The notes under the pieces were generated by a model. It saw nothing but the letters and a program-made list of their open reading frames with translations. It made no database searches and had not been told where the DNA came from. Made by a program: the position numbers and the translations under genes. Positions 53,237 through 61,561 of a stretch of DNA of 64,000 nt are shown one piece after another. How positions within the stretch are numbered: the stretch's first letter is position 1; every line of letters starts with the position of its first letter. This DNA is from Catenuloplanes atrovinosus (lineage in GTDB: Bacteria > Actinomycetota > Actinomycetes > Mycobacteriales > Micromonosporaceae), in contig NZ_JAVDYB010000001.1 in assembly GCF_031458235.1 (NCBI RefSeq), forward strand, positions 2,129,001 to 2,193,000, in the 5' to 3' direction.

Positions 53237-53314
53237 GTGGTGAGTCGAACGACTCACCACGCCGACGCTACGCCCCCGTCGAGTGGTGAGTCAACCCACT
53301 CACCTCGCTATGAT
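53237..53314. promoter_or_regulatory. Two TetR operators and tetR promoter
   Basis: Operator 1 (53237-53260) is a perfect dyad: GTGGTGAGTCG, AA, CGACTCACCAC. Operator 2 (53283-53306) repeats GGTGAGT and ACTCACC around 6 bp. TATGAT at 53309-53314 is a good -10 for tetR and would start RNA at or next to the ATG at 53321, giving a leaderless message. Operator 2 covers the -35 area; operator 1 lies 33 bp upstream of the SDR start. Confidence 0.7.
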
Positions 53315-53320
53315 GGGCGC

Positions 53321-53968
53321 ATGACCCCAGCGCCGTCGGCCTATCACCAGCGCGTGGCGGAGGAGAAGCGCGCGCTCATCGTGCGGGCCGCCACCGAGCT
53401 TTTCCTCGAGTTCGGCTACGACCGCGTGTCACTGGCGCGCGTCGCCGACAGCGCCGGCGTGTCCAAGGCCACGCTGTTCAAGCAGTTTCCGACGAAGGCG
53501 GCGTTGTTCGACGCCATCGTCATCGACTCGTGGGCCGAGAACGACGTCGCCGACGTGCCGCCCGCCGGTGACCTGACGGCCGGCCTGACGATTCTGGGAC
53601 GGCGTTACGCGACGCTGTTGAGCCAGCCGGGGATGGCCGATCTGTTTCGCATCGTCATCGCCGAACTGCCACGCTTTCCCGAACTGGCCAAAGCGCATTT
53701 CTCGCAGGGCAAACTGCCGTACTTCGAGTCCGTTCAGACCTACCTCACGGCCGAGCACGAGGCGGGGGCCGCGGACATCGCCGACCCGAAGATGGCCGCC
53801 ACGCAGTTTCTCGGCATGATCTCCAACTACCTGTTCTGGCCGAGCCTGGTGCTCCCGGGCTGGACGGTGACGCCTGCCCGCACGACCGCGGTGGTGGAGG
53901 AGGCCGTCCGTACCATGGTCGCGCGGTATGGCACCGGACCCGCTGTGGAGAATGCGCGGGGCCGCTGA
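53321..53968 (+). CDS. TetR family transcriptional regulator
   Basis: 215 residues. The N-terminal helix-turn-helix has RAATELFLEFGYDRVSLARV, SAGVSKATLFKQFPTKAALF. The C-terminal ligand domain resembles TetR_C proteins of the AcrR type (FLGMISNYLFWPSLVLPGW). ATG 53321 agrees with the family N-terminus and the promoter position; it probably represses itself and the divergent SDR operon. Confidence 0.88.
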   Translation: MTPAPSAYHQRVAEEKRALIVRAATELFLEFGYDRVSLARVADSAGVSKATLFKQFPTKAALFDAIVIDSWAENDVADVPPAGDLTAGLTILGRRYATLLSQPGMADLFRIVIAELPRFPELAKAHFSQGKLPYFESVQTYLTAEHEAGAADIADPKMAATQFLGMISNYLFWPSLVLPGWTVTPARTTAVVEEAVRTMVARYGTGPAVENARGR

Positions 53969-54211
53969 ACCTCCCGGCAACGGAATCGGCCTTTCCGGGC
54001 GGCAGGCGACCGTCCGCTTTGTTCGCCGATTGGTTGTTCGTGTGGTCGCCGTCGACGCCGAACAAACCGATCCTGGTAGGCAGGGTGACAGCCGCCGGTA
54101 GCGACCGGCGAGCCCGCCCGGAATCTCGATGTGCCGAAGTCTCATCGGTGGCTGTCGGCGACGAGCGGTACGGGCGGAAAACCATCACTACCGCACGGGG
54201 AAGGTAGCTCG

Positions 54212-54952
54212 ATGCGTATCCCAAGAATCATGGCCGCCGTGGCCGCGACCGCGACGTTAGGTCTCGTCGTCGCGTCCGGCACCGCCAACGCGGCCGAGTC
54301 GGCCACCGTCGATCCGCCCCAGGTCCTCCAGACCGTGGAGGGCATCGACGTGTCGCACCACCAAGGGGTGATCGTCTGGGCGACCGTCGCGCTCAGCAAG
54401 CGGTTCGCCTACATCAAGGCCACCGAGGGAAACAATTTCCAGGATCCCATGTTCGACCTCAACTACACCCAGGCTGCGCTCGTCGGGATGATCCGCGGTG
54501 CGTACCACTTCGCCCGGCCGTCCATGACGGACGGGGCGGCTCAGGCCGACTACTTCATCGACAACGGCGGCGGCTGGACTCCGGACGGCCGTACCCTGCC
54601 CGGTGCCCTTGACCTGGAGGGCAACTGCTCCGGGAAGACGCACGCGCAGATGGTGCAGTGGATCCGCCAGTTCACCGACCGGTACCAGGCACGCACCGGC
54701 CGGGAGGCCGTGATCTACACGAACCGGGACTGGTGGAACCAGTGCACGGGCGGGAGCTCCGCGTTCGCCGCGTCCAACCCGCTCTGGCACGCCGAGCCCG
54801 ACTCCAGCCCCCAGGTCCCGGACGGCTGGAGCAGGTACACCTTCTGGCAGTACGACTGGGAGGGTTCCGTACTGGGCATCGTCGGAGACGTCGACCTGGA
54901 CCGCTTCAACGGCAGCCAGCAACAGTTGAACACCTTCGTGAACGTCGCCTGA
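54212..54952 (+). CDS. Secreted GH25 lysozyme (N-acetylmuramidase)
   Basis: 246 residues: Sec signal (RIMAAVAATATLGLVVASG, cleavage after ANA) and a GH25 domain with GIDVSHHQG, FAYIKATEGNNF, GAYHFARPS and ALDLEGN, containing the catalytic Asp and Glu. It cleaves peptidoglycan glycan chains outside the cell. ATG 54212 follows GGGGAAGG. A strong palindromic terminator follows at 54974. Confidence 0.9.
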   Translation: MRIPRIMAAVAATATLGLVVASGTANAAESATVDPPQVLQTVEGIDVSHHQGVIVWATVALSKRFAYIKATEGNNFQDPMFDLNYTQAALVGMIRGAYHFARPSMTDGAAQADYFIDNGGGWTPDGRTLPGALDLEGNCSGKTHAQMVQWIRQFTDRYQARTGREAVIYTNRDWWNQCTGGSSAFAASNPLWHAEPDSSPQVPDGWSRYTFWQYDWEGSVLGIVGDVDLDRFNGSQQQLNTFVNVA

Positions 54953-54973
54953 CCGGCAACGAATCACACCGAT

Positions 54974-55005
54974 CGGGGGTGTGCCGCCCGGGCGGCACAC
55001 CCCCG
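54974..55005. terminator. Perfect 32-bp palindromic terminator
   Basis: CGGGGGTGTGCCGCCC at 54974-54989 is directly followed by its exact reverse complement at 54990-55005. It separates the lysozyme gene from the convergent methyltransferase gene and can serve both. Confidence 0.75.
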
Positions 55006-55028
55006 CAGCAGTGCCGGCCGTCGACGCG

Positions 55029-55835
55029 TCAGAATCGGAACCGCAGGATGCGGCTGGACCGTTTGAAGGCCGGCACCAGATTCATGAGGCGATACACGCG
55101 CCGTATCGTCGCGGGCGCCTTGGCCATCAACTCCGGCGAGTCATTCATCGGCGCCTCGTCGACGTACTCCAGGCGGGGGTGCCAATCGGCGAGCGCGGCC
55201 GGATCGTCGAAGCCGCAATGGAACTGGGCGTTGTACTTTCGCCCTAGAGGGTCCCATCTCGCGGCCCGCCACGCCGCAACGGAAACCGTGTCGAACTCGA
55301 GCTGTCCGGCGGGAAAGGCGTCCACGATGCTGGTCAGCAGCAGCCGCGCGCCAGCCTCCGTCAGGTAGGGGATCAGTCCCTCGGCGATGACCAGCACCGG
55401 CACATCGTGGCGAACACGCGTCAGCCACCCGAGGTCGGTGACGTCGGAGCCGATCGGGGTGCAATGCTGACGTGCCGGCAGGAATTGCCGCCGGAGGTCC
55501 ATGACGCCGGGATAGTCGAGGTCATACCACTCCACGGTGGCGGCCGGATCGATCCGGTACACCCGTGCGTCCAGGCCGCAACCGAGGTTCAACACGACCG
55601 CCTCGGGGTGATCGGCCAGGAAGCTCCGGGCCCAGTCGTCGAGAACCTTGGCCCGCACCACGGCGGCCAGACCGAGTTGGCTGGCGCCGAATCTCCCGCT
55701 GTCGTAGGCCGGGTCGAGGCGGCGCATAACCCGCTCGGCGTAGGCGTCGCCGAGAATCGGGACCGGCAGCCGGTTGTCCAGAGCCTTCGCCTTGAGAACG
55801 GGACTGAGAGTCTTCTGGACTCCGACGAGTTTCAC
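55029..55835 (-). CDS. Leucine-carboxyl-methyltransferase-like SAM methyltransferase
   Basis: 268 residues of the PPM/LCM family: RAKVLDDWARSFLADHP, then VLNLGCGLDARVYRID as SAM site, WYDLDYPGVMDLRRQ, and LVIAEGLIPYLTEAGARLLL. The family methylates polyketide-type or other carboxyl/hydroxyl groups; the substrate is unknown. GTG 55835 and ATG 55862 are alternative starts; GAGGGGT lies before the former. Confidence 0.8.
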   Translation of the reverse strand: MKLVGVQKTLSPVLKAKALDNRLPVPILGDAYAERVMRRLDPAYDSGRFGASQLGLAAVVRAKVLDDWARSFLADHPEAVVLNLGCGLDARVYRIDPAATVEWYDLDYPGVMDLRRQFLPARQHCTPIGSDVTDLGWLTRVRHDVPVLVIAEGLIPYLTEAGARLLLTSIVDAFPAGQLEFDTVSVAAWRAARWDPLGRKYNAQFHCGFDDPAALADWHPRLEYVDEAPMNDSPELMAKAPATIRRVYRLMNLVPAFKRSSRILRFRF

Positions 55836-55868
55836 GCCGGAACGGTACCCCTCGCGTCGCATGCCCGT

Positions 55869-56232
55869 CTATGTCGAGCGTGGGAGACGCCTCCGGATCA
55901 GGAACCGGATGGTCCGTATCGCCGATACGGTGATTGCCGTAGCAACGATTGATACCGAGACATCGACGGCGCGCTGGCGGCTTCCGGCAGGTAAGCGACG
56001 GCCGCGCAAATGAGCATGGGTACGAGTTGGTCCCATAGGCTTTCCGGTCCGCGCCCTTTCTGGCGTAGGACAGGTCCGTGTCGCACAGGCCGGCCCCCCG
56101 CGGGTCACAGCCGGAGAACGACACCCCGCGCAGGCCGGCGCCGCGGACGTCACAGGACTTGACGCGATAGCGGTCCAGCGTCCGACGGCGCAGGTCCTGG
56201 CCCGCCCAGGACCGGCGGTTCGCGGAGTTCAC
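55869..56232 (-). pseudogene. Decayed pentapeptide-repeat membrane protein
   Basis: From GTG 56232 the frame reads RRSWAGQDLRRRTLDRYRV, then CDVRGAGLRGVSFSGCDPRG and AGLCDTDLSYA, clear pentapeptide repeats. After that the frame loses sense, but hydrophobic helices continue in the two other frames: LVPMLICAAVAYLPEA and then VSVSIVATAITVSAIRTIRF, ending at 55869. At least two frame changes are needed to join them. It was probably a protein with a repeat domain and two C-terminal membrane spans. Confidence 0.45.
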
Positions 56233-56379
56233 GGCCGTACCGTAGGGCGCCGGTCCGGCGGGGTGGAAGGGAATTGTCGCCGCACACGGGTCCGTGCTCG
56301 ACGATTCCGCGGAAGCCGTGGCCACATGCCGCGATCCGCCGACACGCCGCTCCACAACAGATCGGATGCCGTCTCGCCA

Positions 56380-56742
56380 TCATGAGTTCTGGGTGGGCCC
56401 GTAGGTGAGGGCGCCGCAGTACTCCAGTGATGACTCATGCGGTGCGGCGATCAGATTCGGTGGGAAGACGCAGATCGCGGCGTCGGCGCGAAGGGCCGGG
56501 TCGAGATCGGCGACCCATTGTTCGGCCCAGGACGCCTCCCGGAGCAAGTGCCGAACGGGTACGACCGATGCCGCGTGCACCGCCTCGATGGCGGCGGGTT
56601 CGTACCCGTCGAGGGCGATCTCCCGCATGAATGGCGATGAGACCGCGTCGCCATCGGTGGTGTAGGCCGGCTCCACGAAGGCCCACAACTCCTCCTCCGA
56701 CGCGAACCGGCCGGTGGCGACGAAGACGTGCACGACGGCCAT
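56380..56742 (-). CDS. Imm22-like immunity protein (orphan)
   Basis: The 120-residue acidic protein contains VHVFVATGRFASEEELWAFV, then SSPFMREIALDGYEPAAIEAV, a pattern like the Imm22 family of polymorphic-toxin immunity proteins (strand, SEEEL helix, S-x-F-M-x-D-type motif). No toxin gene lies beside it. The assignment is moderate; no catalytic motif is seen. Confidence 0.5.
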   Translation of the reverse strand: MAVVHVFVATGRFASEEELWAFVEPAYTTDGDAVSSPFMREIALDGYEPAAIEAVHAASVVPVRHLLREASWAEQWVADLDPALRADAAICVFPPNLIAAPHESSLEYCGALTYGPTQNS

Positions 56743-56894
56743 GTCCCGATCCTAGGAATCGTGGACCCGCCATGCAGCGAGGGCGTCCGGATCCGCCGCG
56801 TGTCTATCCGGCGAGCACCGCGACGAGTCTGGCCGGCGGGACATCGTGCCATGCTCCCCCCGCAGAGGGCAGACGTCGAAGATGGGGGCGCGCG

Positions 56895-57623
56895 ATGGCG
56901 ATCAGCACCGGTACGGTCGACGCGGGTGGGGTGACGATCGCCTTCCGGACGGCGGGTGACGCCGGTGCGCCACCGGTGGTGCTGCTGCACGGGGGCGGCA
57001 GTCGCGCGGCCACCTGGGACGCGTTCGCCATGTCGCTCGCGGCGGCGGGGCAGCGTGCGATCGCGCTGGATCTGCGCGGGCACGGCGGCAGCGCGCGCAC
57101 CCGGGACTATCCGCTGGCCGCGTTCCGGGACGACGTGCTCGCCGCCATGGACGCGCTGGGCCTCGGGCGGGTGTCGCTGGTCGGGCACTCCCTGGGCGGC
57201 CACACCGCGACGCTCGTGGCGCAGGCGGCACCGGACCGTGTCGGCCGGCTCGTGCTGGAGGATCCGCCCGCGCCGTCCGGCACCGCGGGCGTGCGCAGCC
57301 TGCCCGCCCGGCAACTGCTGCTGCCCTGGGTCGGCATGCTGGTGCGGCGCGGTGGCTTCGACGGGCGCGCGCTCGCCGCCGCGGTCCGGCAGTTGCGCGC
57401 GCCGGATCCGGGCTGGTGGGACCGCGTCCCGCTGATCACCGCGCCGACGCTGGTGATCGGCGGTGGGCCGCGCAGCCACGTCTCCGCCGAGCGACTGGCG
57501 GCGCTGGCCCGTGCGCTCCCGGACGGCCGCCTGCTCACCATCCCGGCCGGACATCGCGTGCACAGCACCGCGCCGGCCGCGTTCCAAGACGCGGTGCTGC
57601 CGTTCCTCACCACGCGACCGTGA
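56895..57623 (+). CDS. Alpha/beta hydrolase
   Basis: 242 residues: HGGGSRAATWDAF, LDLRGHGGSARTRDYPL, nucleophile elbow GHSLGGHTATL, and a C-terminal His in IPAGHRVHST. It is closest to generic esterase/haloperoxidase-like hydrolases. ATG 56895 is used. The stop codon lies in the first unit of a 16-bp tandem repeat. Confidence 0.82.
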   Translation: MAISTGTVDAGGVTIAFRTAGDAGAPPVVLLHGGGSRAATWDAFAMSLAAAGQRAIALDLRGHGGSARTRDYPLAAFRDDVLAAMDALGLGRVSLVGHSLGGHTATLVAQAAPDRVGRLVLEDPPAPSGTAGVRSLPARQLLLPWVGMLVRRGGFDGRALAAAVRQLRAPDPGWWDRVPLITAPTLVIGGGPRSHVSAERLAALARALPDGRLLTIPAGHRVHSTAPAAFQDAVLPFLTTRP

Positions 57624-57803
57624 CCCCGCGCGGCGGTGACCCCGCGCGGCGGTGACCCCGCGCGGCGGTGACCCCGCGCGGCGGTGACCCCGCGCGGCGG
57701 TGATCCGCGGGGCCGTGATCCGCGGAACCGTGAGCCGCGGGGTCGTGAGCAGCGCGACCGTGAACCAGGCGGCCGTGAGCCGCGGGACCGTGAACCGGGC
57801 GTC
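57620..57803. repeat. Minisatellite with 16-bp then 15-bp units
   Basis: Five units GTGACCCCGCGCGGCG start at 57620, 57636, 57652, 57668 and 57684 without variation. From 57700 the period changes to 15 bp (57700, 57715, 57730, 57745, 57760, 57775, 57790), with variable units of the form GTGAnCCGCGGnnCC. It lies between two convergent genes and overlaps the hydrolase stop. Confidence 0.85.
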
Positions 57804-57835
57804 ACGTCGGCGCCCGGATCACGGCGTGGCCGGCG

Positions 57836-58696
57836 TCAGGCGGCGGGGCCCACCGGGGCGTCGCCGCGGAGGGTGATGCGGTGCATGACGCGGCGGGTGC
57901 CGCCGTAGTCGCGGTTGGCGTAGTGGGACGTGCTGCGGTTGTCCCACATGGCCACGTCGCCGGGCTGCCAGCGGTGCCGGACGATGTGTTCCGGCTTGGT
58001 CAGGTGGGCGTAGAGAAGGTCCAGGATCGCGCGTGACTCCGCGTCGGACACGCCCACGATGTGCGACGTGAAGCCGGGGTTGACGAAGATCCCCTTGCGG
58101 CCGGTCTCCGGGTGCACGCGCACCACCGGGTGCTCCACCGGGTCGAGCCGGGTGACGATCTCGCCGTCCCACTCGTTGCCGCGGCCGTTGCGGCGCTGCG
58201 CCAGGTAGTACCCGAACTCCCGGTTGCCGTCGTGCACGGCGGTCAGCCCGTCCACCAGCCGCTGTACGCCCGGGTGCAGCGACTCGTACGCGAGCTGCGA
58301 GTCGGCCCAGCTGGTGTCGCCGCCGCTGGGCGGGAGCGTGACCGCGCGCAGGATCGAGCCCATCGGGGGCCGGCGCACGAACGTGACGTCCGTGTGCCAG
58401 ACGTCCGCGAAGCCGTTGTCCGCGCTGTCGATCGCGTAGATCTCCTGGTGCCGCTCGCTGAGCGGGCCGATCACCGGGTGCGAGGCGGTCAGTTCGCCGA
58501 GCCGGTTGCCGAGGCGCACCTGCCCGTCCACGTCCAGGCTCTGGTTGCGGAAGAACAGCACCTTGCGGTCGACCAGCGCGGCACGGACCGCCACGATCTC
58601 CTCGTCGCTGGCCCGGGCCAGGTCGAGTCCGAGCACGTCCGCGCCGAAGCGCGGGCCGAGCGGGTCGAGCCGGAGCTCCACTGTGGTCGCGGTCAT
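57836..58696 (-). CDS. tauD: TauD/TfdA-family alpha-ketoglutarate dioxygenase
   Basis: 286 residues of the Fe(II)/2-oxoglutarate dioxygenase family. The iron ligands are His and Asp in DVWHTDVTF and the distal His in RRVMHRITL, with the oxoglutarate-binding Arg just before it. TauD releases sulfite from taurine. The location at the end of an ABC uptake operon supports a sulfonate source, although the exact substrate is not proven. Start is ATG 58696. Confidence 0.85.
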   Translation of the reverse strand: MTATTVELRLDPLGPRFGADVLGLDLARASDEEIVAVRAALVDRKVLFFRNQSLDVDGQVRLGNRLGELTASHPVIGPLSERHQEIYAIDSADNGFADVWHTDVTFVRRPPMGSILRAVTLPPSGGDTSWADSQLAYESLHPGVQRLVDGLTAVHDGNREFGYYLAQRRNGRGNEWDGEIVTRLDPVEHPVVRVHPETGRKGIFVNPGFTSHIVGVSDAESRAILDLLYAHLTKPEHIVRHRWQPGDVAMWDNRSTSHYANRDYGGTRRVMHRITLRGDAPVGPAA

Positions 58697-58736
58697 GACA
58701 CAACCCCTTCGCGGGTACGGCGTGAGGACTGCTTCC

Positions 58737-59534
58737 TCACGACTGAGTGTGGTTTCCGGCGGCGGTCCGGACGGCGTGGCCGATCTCGGCGCGCAGCGCG
58801 GCGAACTCCGGCGAGCCGCGCAACTCGTCCGGCTCCGCGCCGGTGCGGGGGAGCGGGATCGGCAGGTCCAGCGCGACCCGGCCGGGCCGGCTGGAGAGCA
58901 CCACCACGCGGGTGCCGAGGAACACCGCCTCGTCCACGCTGTGCGTGACGAAGACGCTGGTCCGGTCGACGCGGCGGAGGTCCTCCTGGAGGCGTTCCCG
59001 GGTGAGCGCGTCCAGCGCGGCGAACGGCTCGTCGAGCAGCAGCAGCGGGTTGTCCACCGCCATCGCGCGGGCGATCGCGACGCGCTGCTGCTGGCCGCCG
59101 GAGATCTGCCAGACCCGGCGGCGGGCCACGTCGTGCAGGCCGACGCGGGCCAGCAGCTCCGGGATGCGGCGTGCCCGCTCCTCGCGCGGCACCCCGGCGT
59201 AGCGCAGTGCCAGGTCCACGTTGCCGCCGACGGTACGCCACGGGAAGAGCCGCGGCTGCTGGAAGACCAGCCCGGCGCCACGGCCGGGACGAGGGGGCTC
59301 GCCCGCGGTGCGTACCGTGCCGGTGGTGGGTTCCTCGAAGCCCGCGATCAGGCGCAGCAGCGTGCTCTTGCCGCACCCGGACGCACCGACCAGCACCAGG
59401 AACTCGCCCGGCGGCACGCGCAGGCTGACCGGGCCGACCGCGGTGACCGCGGCGGCGCCGTGCCCGTACACATGGGTCACGTCGTCGATGTCGACGGCCG
59501 CGGTCGTCGTGTTGATGGCGTCCGTCATGTCCAT
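58737..59534 (-). CDS. tauB: Taurine/sulfonate ABC transporter ATP-binding protein
   Basis: The 265-residue ATPase has Walker A GASGCGKST, Q-loop FQQPRLFPWRTV, signature ISGGQQQRVAIARAM and Walker B LLLLDEPFAALDALTRE. The pattern with PRLFPW is typical of SsuB/TauB. It is 31 bp downstream of the binding-protein gene and 40 bp before tauD. Confidence 0.88.
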   Translation of the reverse strand: MDMTDAINTTTAAVDIDDVTHVYGHGAAAVTAVGPVSLRVPPGEFLVLVGASGCGKSTLLRLIAGFEEPTTGTVRTAGEPPRPGRGAGLVFQQPRLFPWRTVGGNVDLALRYAGVPREERARRIPELLARVGLHDVARRRVWQISGGQQQRVAIARAMAVDNPLLLLDEPFAALDALTRERLQEDLRRVDRTSVFVTHSVDEAVFLGTRVVVLSSRPGRVALDLPIPLPRTGAEPDELRGSPEFAALRAEIGHAVRTAAGNHTQS

Positions 59535-59564
59535 CTACCCGTACATGTTGACGTATTGACTCGA

Positions 59565-60611
59565 TCAGGCGAGGACACCGGGCAGCCCCTTCACGTAGAT
59601 GGACCTCTGCACGGTGGCCAGGTCCGGGACCGCGTCGATCTTCTTCTGGTCGTGGAGGAACTGCGCGGCCGCGACCAGGTTGTCCGCGAGCTTGCCGGGC
59701 GCGCCCTCGGTGCCGAGCCACTCCGGCGTGGCGAGGTCGGCCGGCTTCAGGAACACGCCCTGGCTGAGCTGGTGCCGCGTGTCCTCCGGGCTGATGTTGA
59801 GTTCCGCGCCGACCGCCTGCGCCGCCGCGCCCGGATCGCTCGCGATCAGATCCAGCGCCTGCGCCTCCGCCTTGCGCCAGGCGTCCACCGCCTCCGGGTG
59901 CGCCTCGATGAACGCGGTGGAGACCACGCCCAGGTCGAGCGTGGGCTTGCCGGCCGTGGCCAGCTCACGGCTGGTGATCAGGACCGTGCCGTCCTTCTTG
60001 AGCGCGTCCAGCGTGGGCAGCCAGGTGTAGGCCGCGTCCAGGTCGCCGCGCGTCCACGCGGCCTGGATGTCCTGCGGCTCCAGGTCCACGATGGTCAGGT
60101 CGGACTCCTTCAGCCCGGCCTGGTGCAGCGCCGCGAGCAGGCTGTAGTGCGAGGTGGACGCGAACGAGGTGGCGACCTTCTTGCCCCGCAGCCCGGCCAC
60201 GTCCGTGATGCCGCTGTCGTTGCGCGCGACCAGCGCCTCGTTGTCCCCGGCCACGTCCAGCACGAACGCCACCTGGTACGGGATGTTGAGCGGCGCGGAG
60301 AGGCCGCGCGCGACCGGGCTGGAGCCGATCGCGGCGATGTCCACGCTGCCGGCCACGAACGCGGTGTTGATGCTGGCGCCGGAGTCGAACTTGGTCCAGG
60401 TGATCTCGTAGTCGGGCAGTGCCTTCTCCAGCAGCCCCTGGTTCTTGACGATCAGGTCGCCACTGGGGAACGCCTGGTAGGCGATCCGGATGCTCCGGTC
60501 CGCCGCGTCGCCACCGCCGCCCCGGCCCTGGCTCGCGGCGCCGTCGCCGCACGCGCCGGCCGACAGCAGGACGACGGCCGCGGCGGCTATGGAACGCTTC
60601 AAGCTGTGCAT
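59565..60611 (-). CDS. tauA: Sulfonate ABC transporter substrate-binding lipoprotein
   Basis: 348 residues. A signal peptide ending in LSAGAC (lipobox Cys21) indicates membrane anchoring. The mature part is an NMT1/SsuA-type binding protein: RIAYQAFPSGDLIVKNQGL, SVDIAAIGSSPVARGL, KVATSFASTSHYSLL. It delivers taurine or alkylsulfonates to the permease. Confidence 0.87.
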   Translation of the reverse strand: MHSLKRSIAAAAVVLLSAGACGDGAASQGRGGGGDAADRSIRIAYQAFPSGDLIVKNQGLLEKALPDYEITWTKFDSGASINTAFVAGSVDIAAIGSSPVARGLSAPLNIPYQVAFVLDVAGDNEALVARNDSGITDVAGLRGKKVATSFASTSHYSLLAALHQAGLKESDLTIVDLEPQDIQAAWTRGDLDAAYTWLPTLDALKKDGTVLITSRELATAGKPTLDLGVVSTAFIEAHPEAVDAWRKAEAQALDLIASDPGAAAQAVGAELNISPEDTRHQLSQGVFLKPADLATPEWLGTEGAPGKLADNLVAAAQFLHDQKKIDAVPDLATVQRSIYVKGLPGVLA

Positions 60612-60633
60612 GTTCGTACCTTCCGATGGGTTT

Positions 60634-61461
60634 TCAGGCGTGGCCGAGCCACGGGATGAGCCGGCGCTCGGCCTGCCGCAGCAGCGCGTCGATGAGCAGG
60701 CCGGAGAGGCCGATCGCGAAGAGGCCGAGCACGACCACGTCGGTCTGGGAGTAGCGCTGGGCGTCGCGGACCATGCCGCCGATGCCGGGCACGCCGTTGA
60801 TCGTCTCGGCCGCGACCACGGACGAGTACGCGATGCCGACCGCCAGCCGGATGCCGGTCACGATCTCCGGCAGCGCGTGCGGGAGCACCACGTCCGTCAC
60901 CACCTGGAGGCGCCCGGCGCCGAGCGCGCGGGCCGCCTCGACCAGGCCGGTCGGCGCCGCGTGCACGGCAGCGGCGGTGGCCACCGCGACCGGCGGCAGC
61001 GCCGCGATCGACAGCAGCCACAGCTTCGGCGTCTCGTCGATGCCGAACCAGATGATGAACAGGCTGAAGTACGCCAGGGGCGGCAGCGCCCGCACGAACG
61101 TGACCACCGGTTCGGTGACCACGCGCACCCAGCCGACCGTGCCCATCACCACGCCGAGCACCAGGCCGGCCGCGACGCCGATCACGGAGCCGATCAGGAT
61201 GCGGCGCAGGCTCACGCCGAGGTGCTCGATCAGCAGGTGGCCGCTGTAGCCGTCGGTCGAGGTGACGATCAATTGGTGCCAGACCGCCGCGGGCGACGGG
61301 ATGAACGTCGGATTCCGCATGAACCAGGCGGTGAACTCCCAGAGGGCGAACAGGACGGCGACGGCCAGCAGCCGCAGCGCTATGTGCCGGCGGCGGGCCG
61401 GTCTCGTGGTCACGGGCGCGCCGGCGGACGGCGGCGCCGTGGTCTCCAGTACGGCGGTCAC
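60634..61461 (-). CDS. tauC: Sulfonate ABC transporter permease
   Basis: A 275-residue BPD-type inner membrane protein with about six spans. The ATPase-contact EAA motif region reads EAARALGAGRLQVVTDVVLPHALPEI, as in SsuC/TauC. It is the first gene of the operon tauC-tauA-tauB-tauD. Start is GTG 61461; the upstream 40 bp are AT-rich with a direct repeat. Confidence 0.88.
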   Translation of the reverse strand: MTAVLETTAPPSAGAPVTTRPARRRHIALRLLAVAVLFALWEFTAWFMRNPTFIPSPAAVWHQLIVTSTDGYSGHLLIEHLGVSLRRILIGSVIGVAAGLVLGVVMGTVGWVRVVTEPVVTFVRALPPLAYFSLFIIWFGIDETPKLWLLSIAALPPVAVATAAAVHAAPTGLVEAARALGAGRLQVVTDVVLPHALPEIVTGIRLAVGIAYSSVVAAETINGVPGIGGMVRDAQRYSQTDVVVLGLFAIGLSGLLIDALLRQAERRLIPWLGHA

Positions 61462-61473
61462 CCTGATATTCCT

Positions 61474-61492
61474 ATCGGATTAATCGGGATTA
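61474..61492. promoter_or_regulatory. Direct repeat upstream of the tau operon
   Basis: ATCGGATTA (61474-61482) is followed at once by ATCGGGATTA (61483-61492), 13-31 bp upstream of tauC and in the AT-richest part of the gap to the divergent lipid kinase gene. It may be part of the promoter or a regulator site. Confidence 0.35.
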
Positions 61493-61561
61493 GGCAACGG
61501 GCAGGTGTGCGGCACCCTCCCTCGGGGTATCTGTCCGGCGCCGGCTGACCAGGAGGAACAC

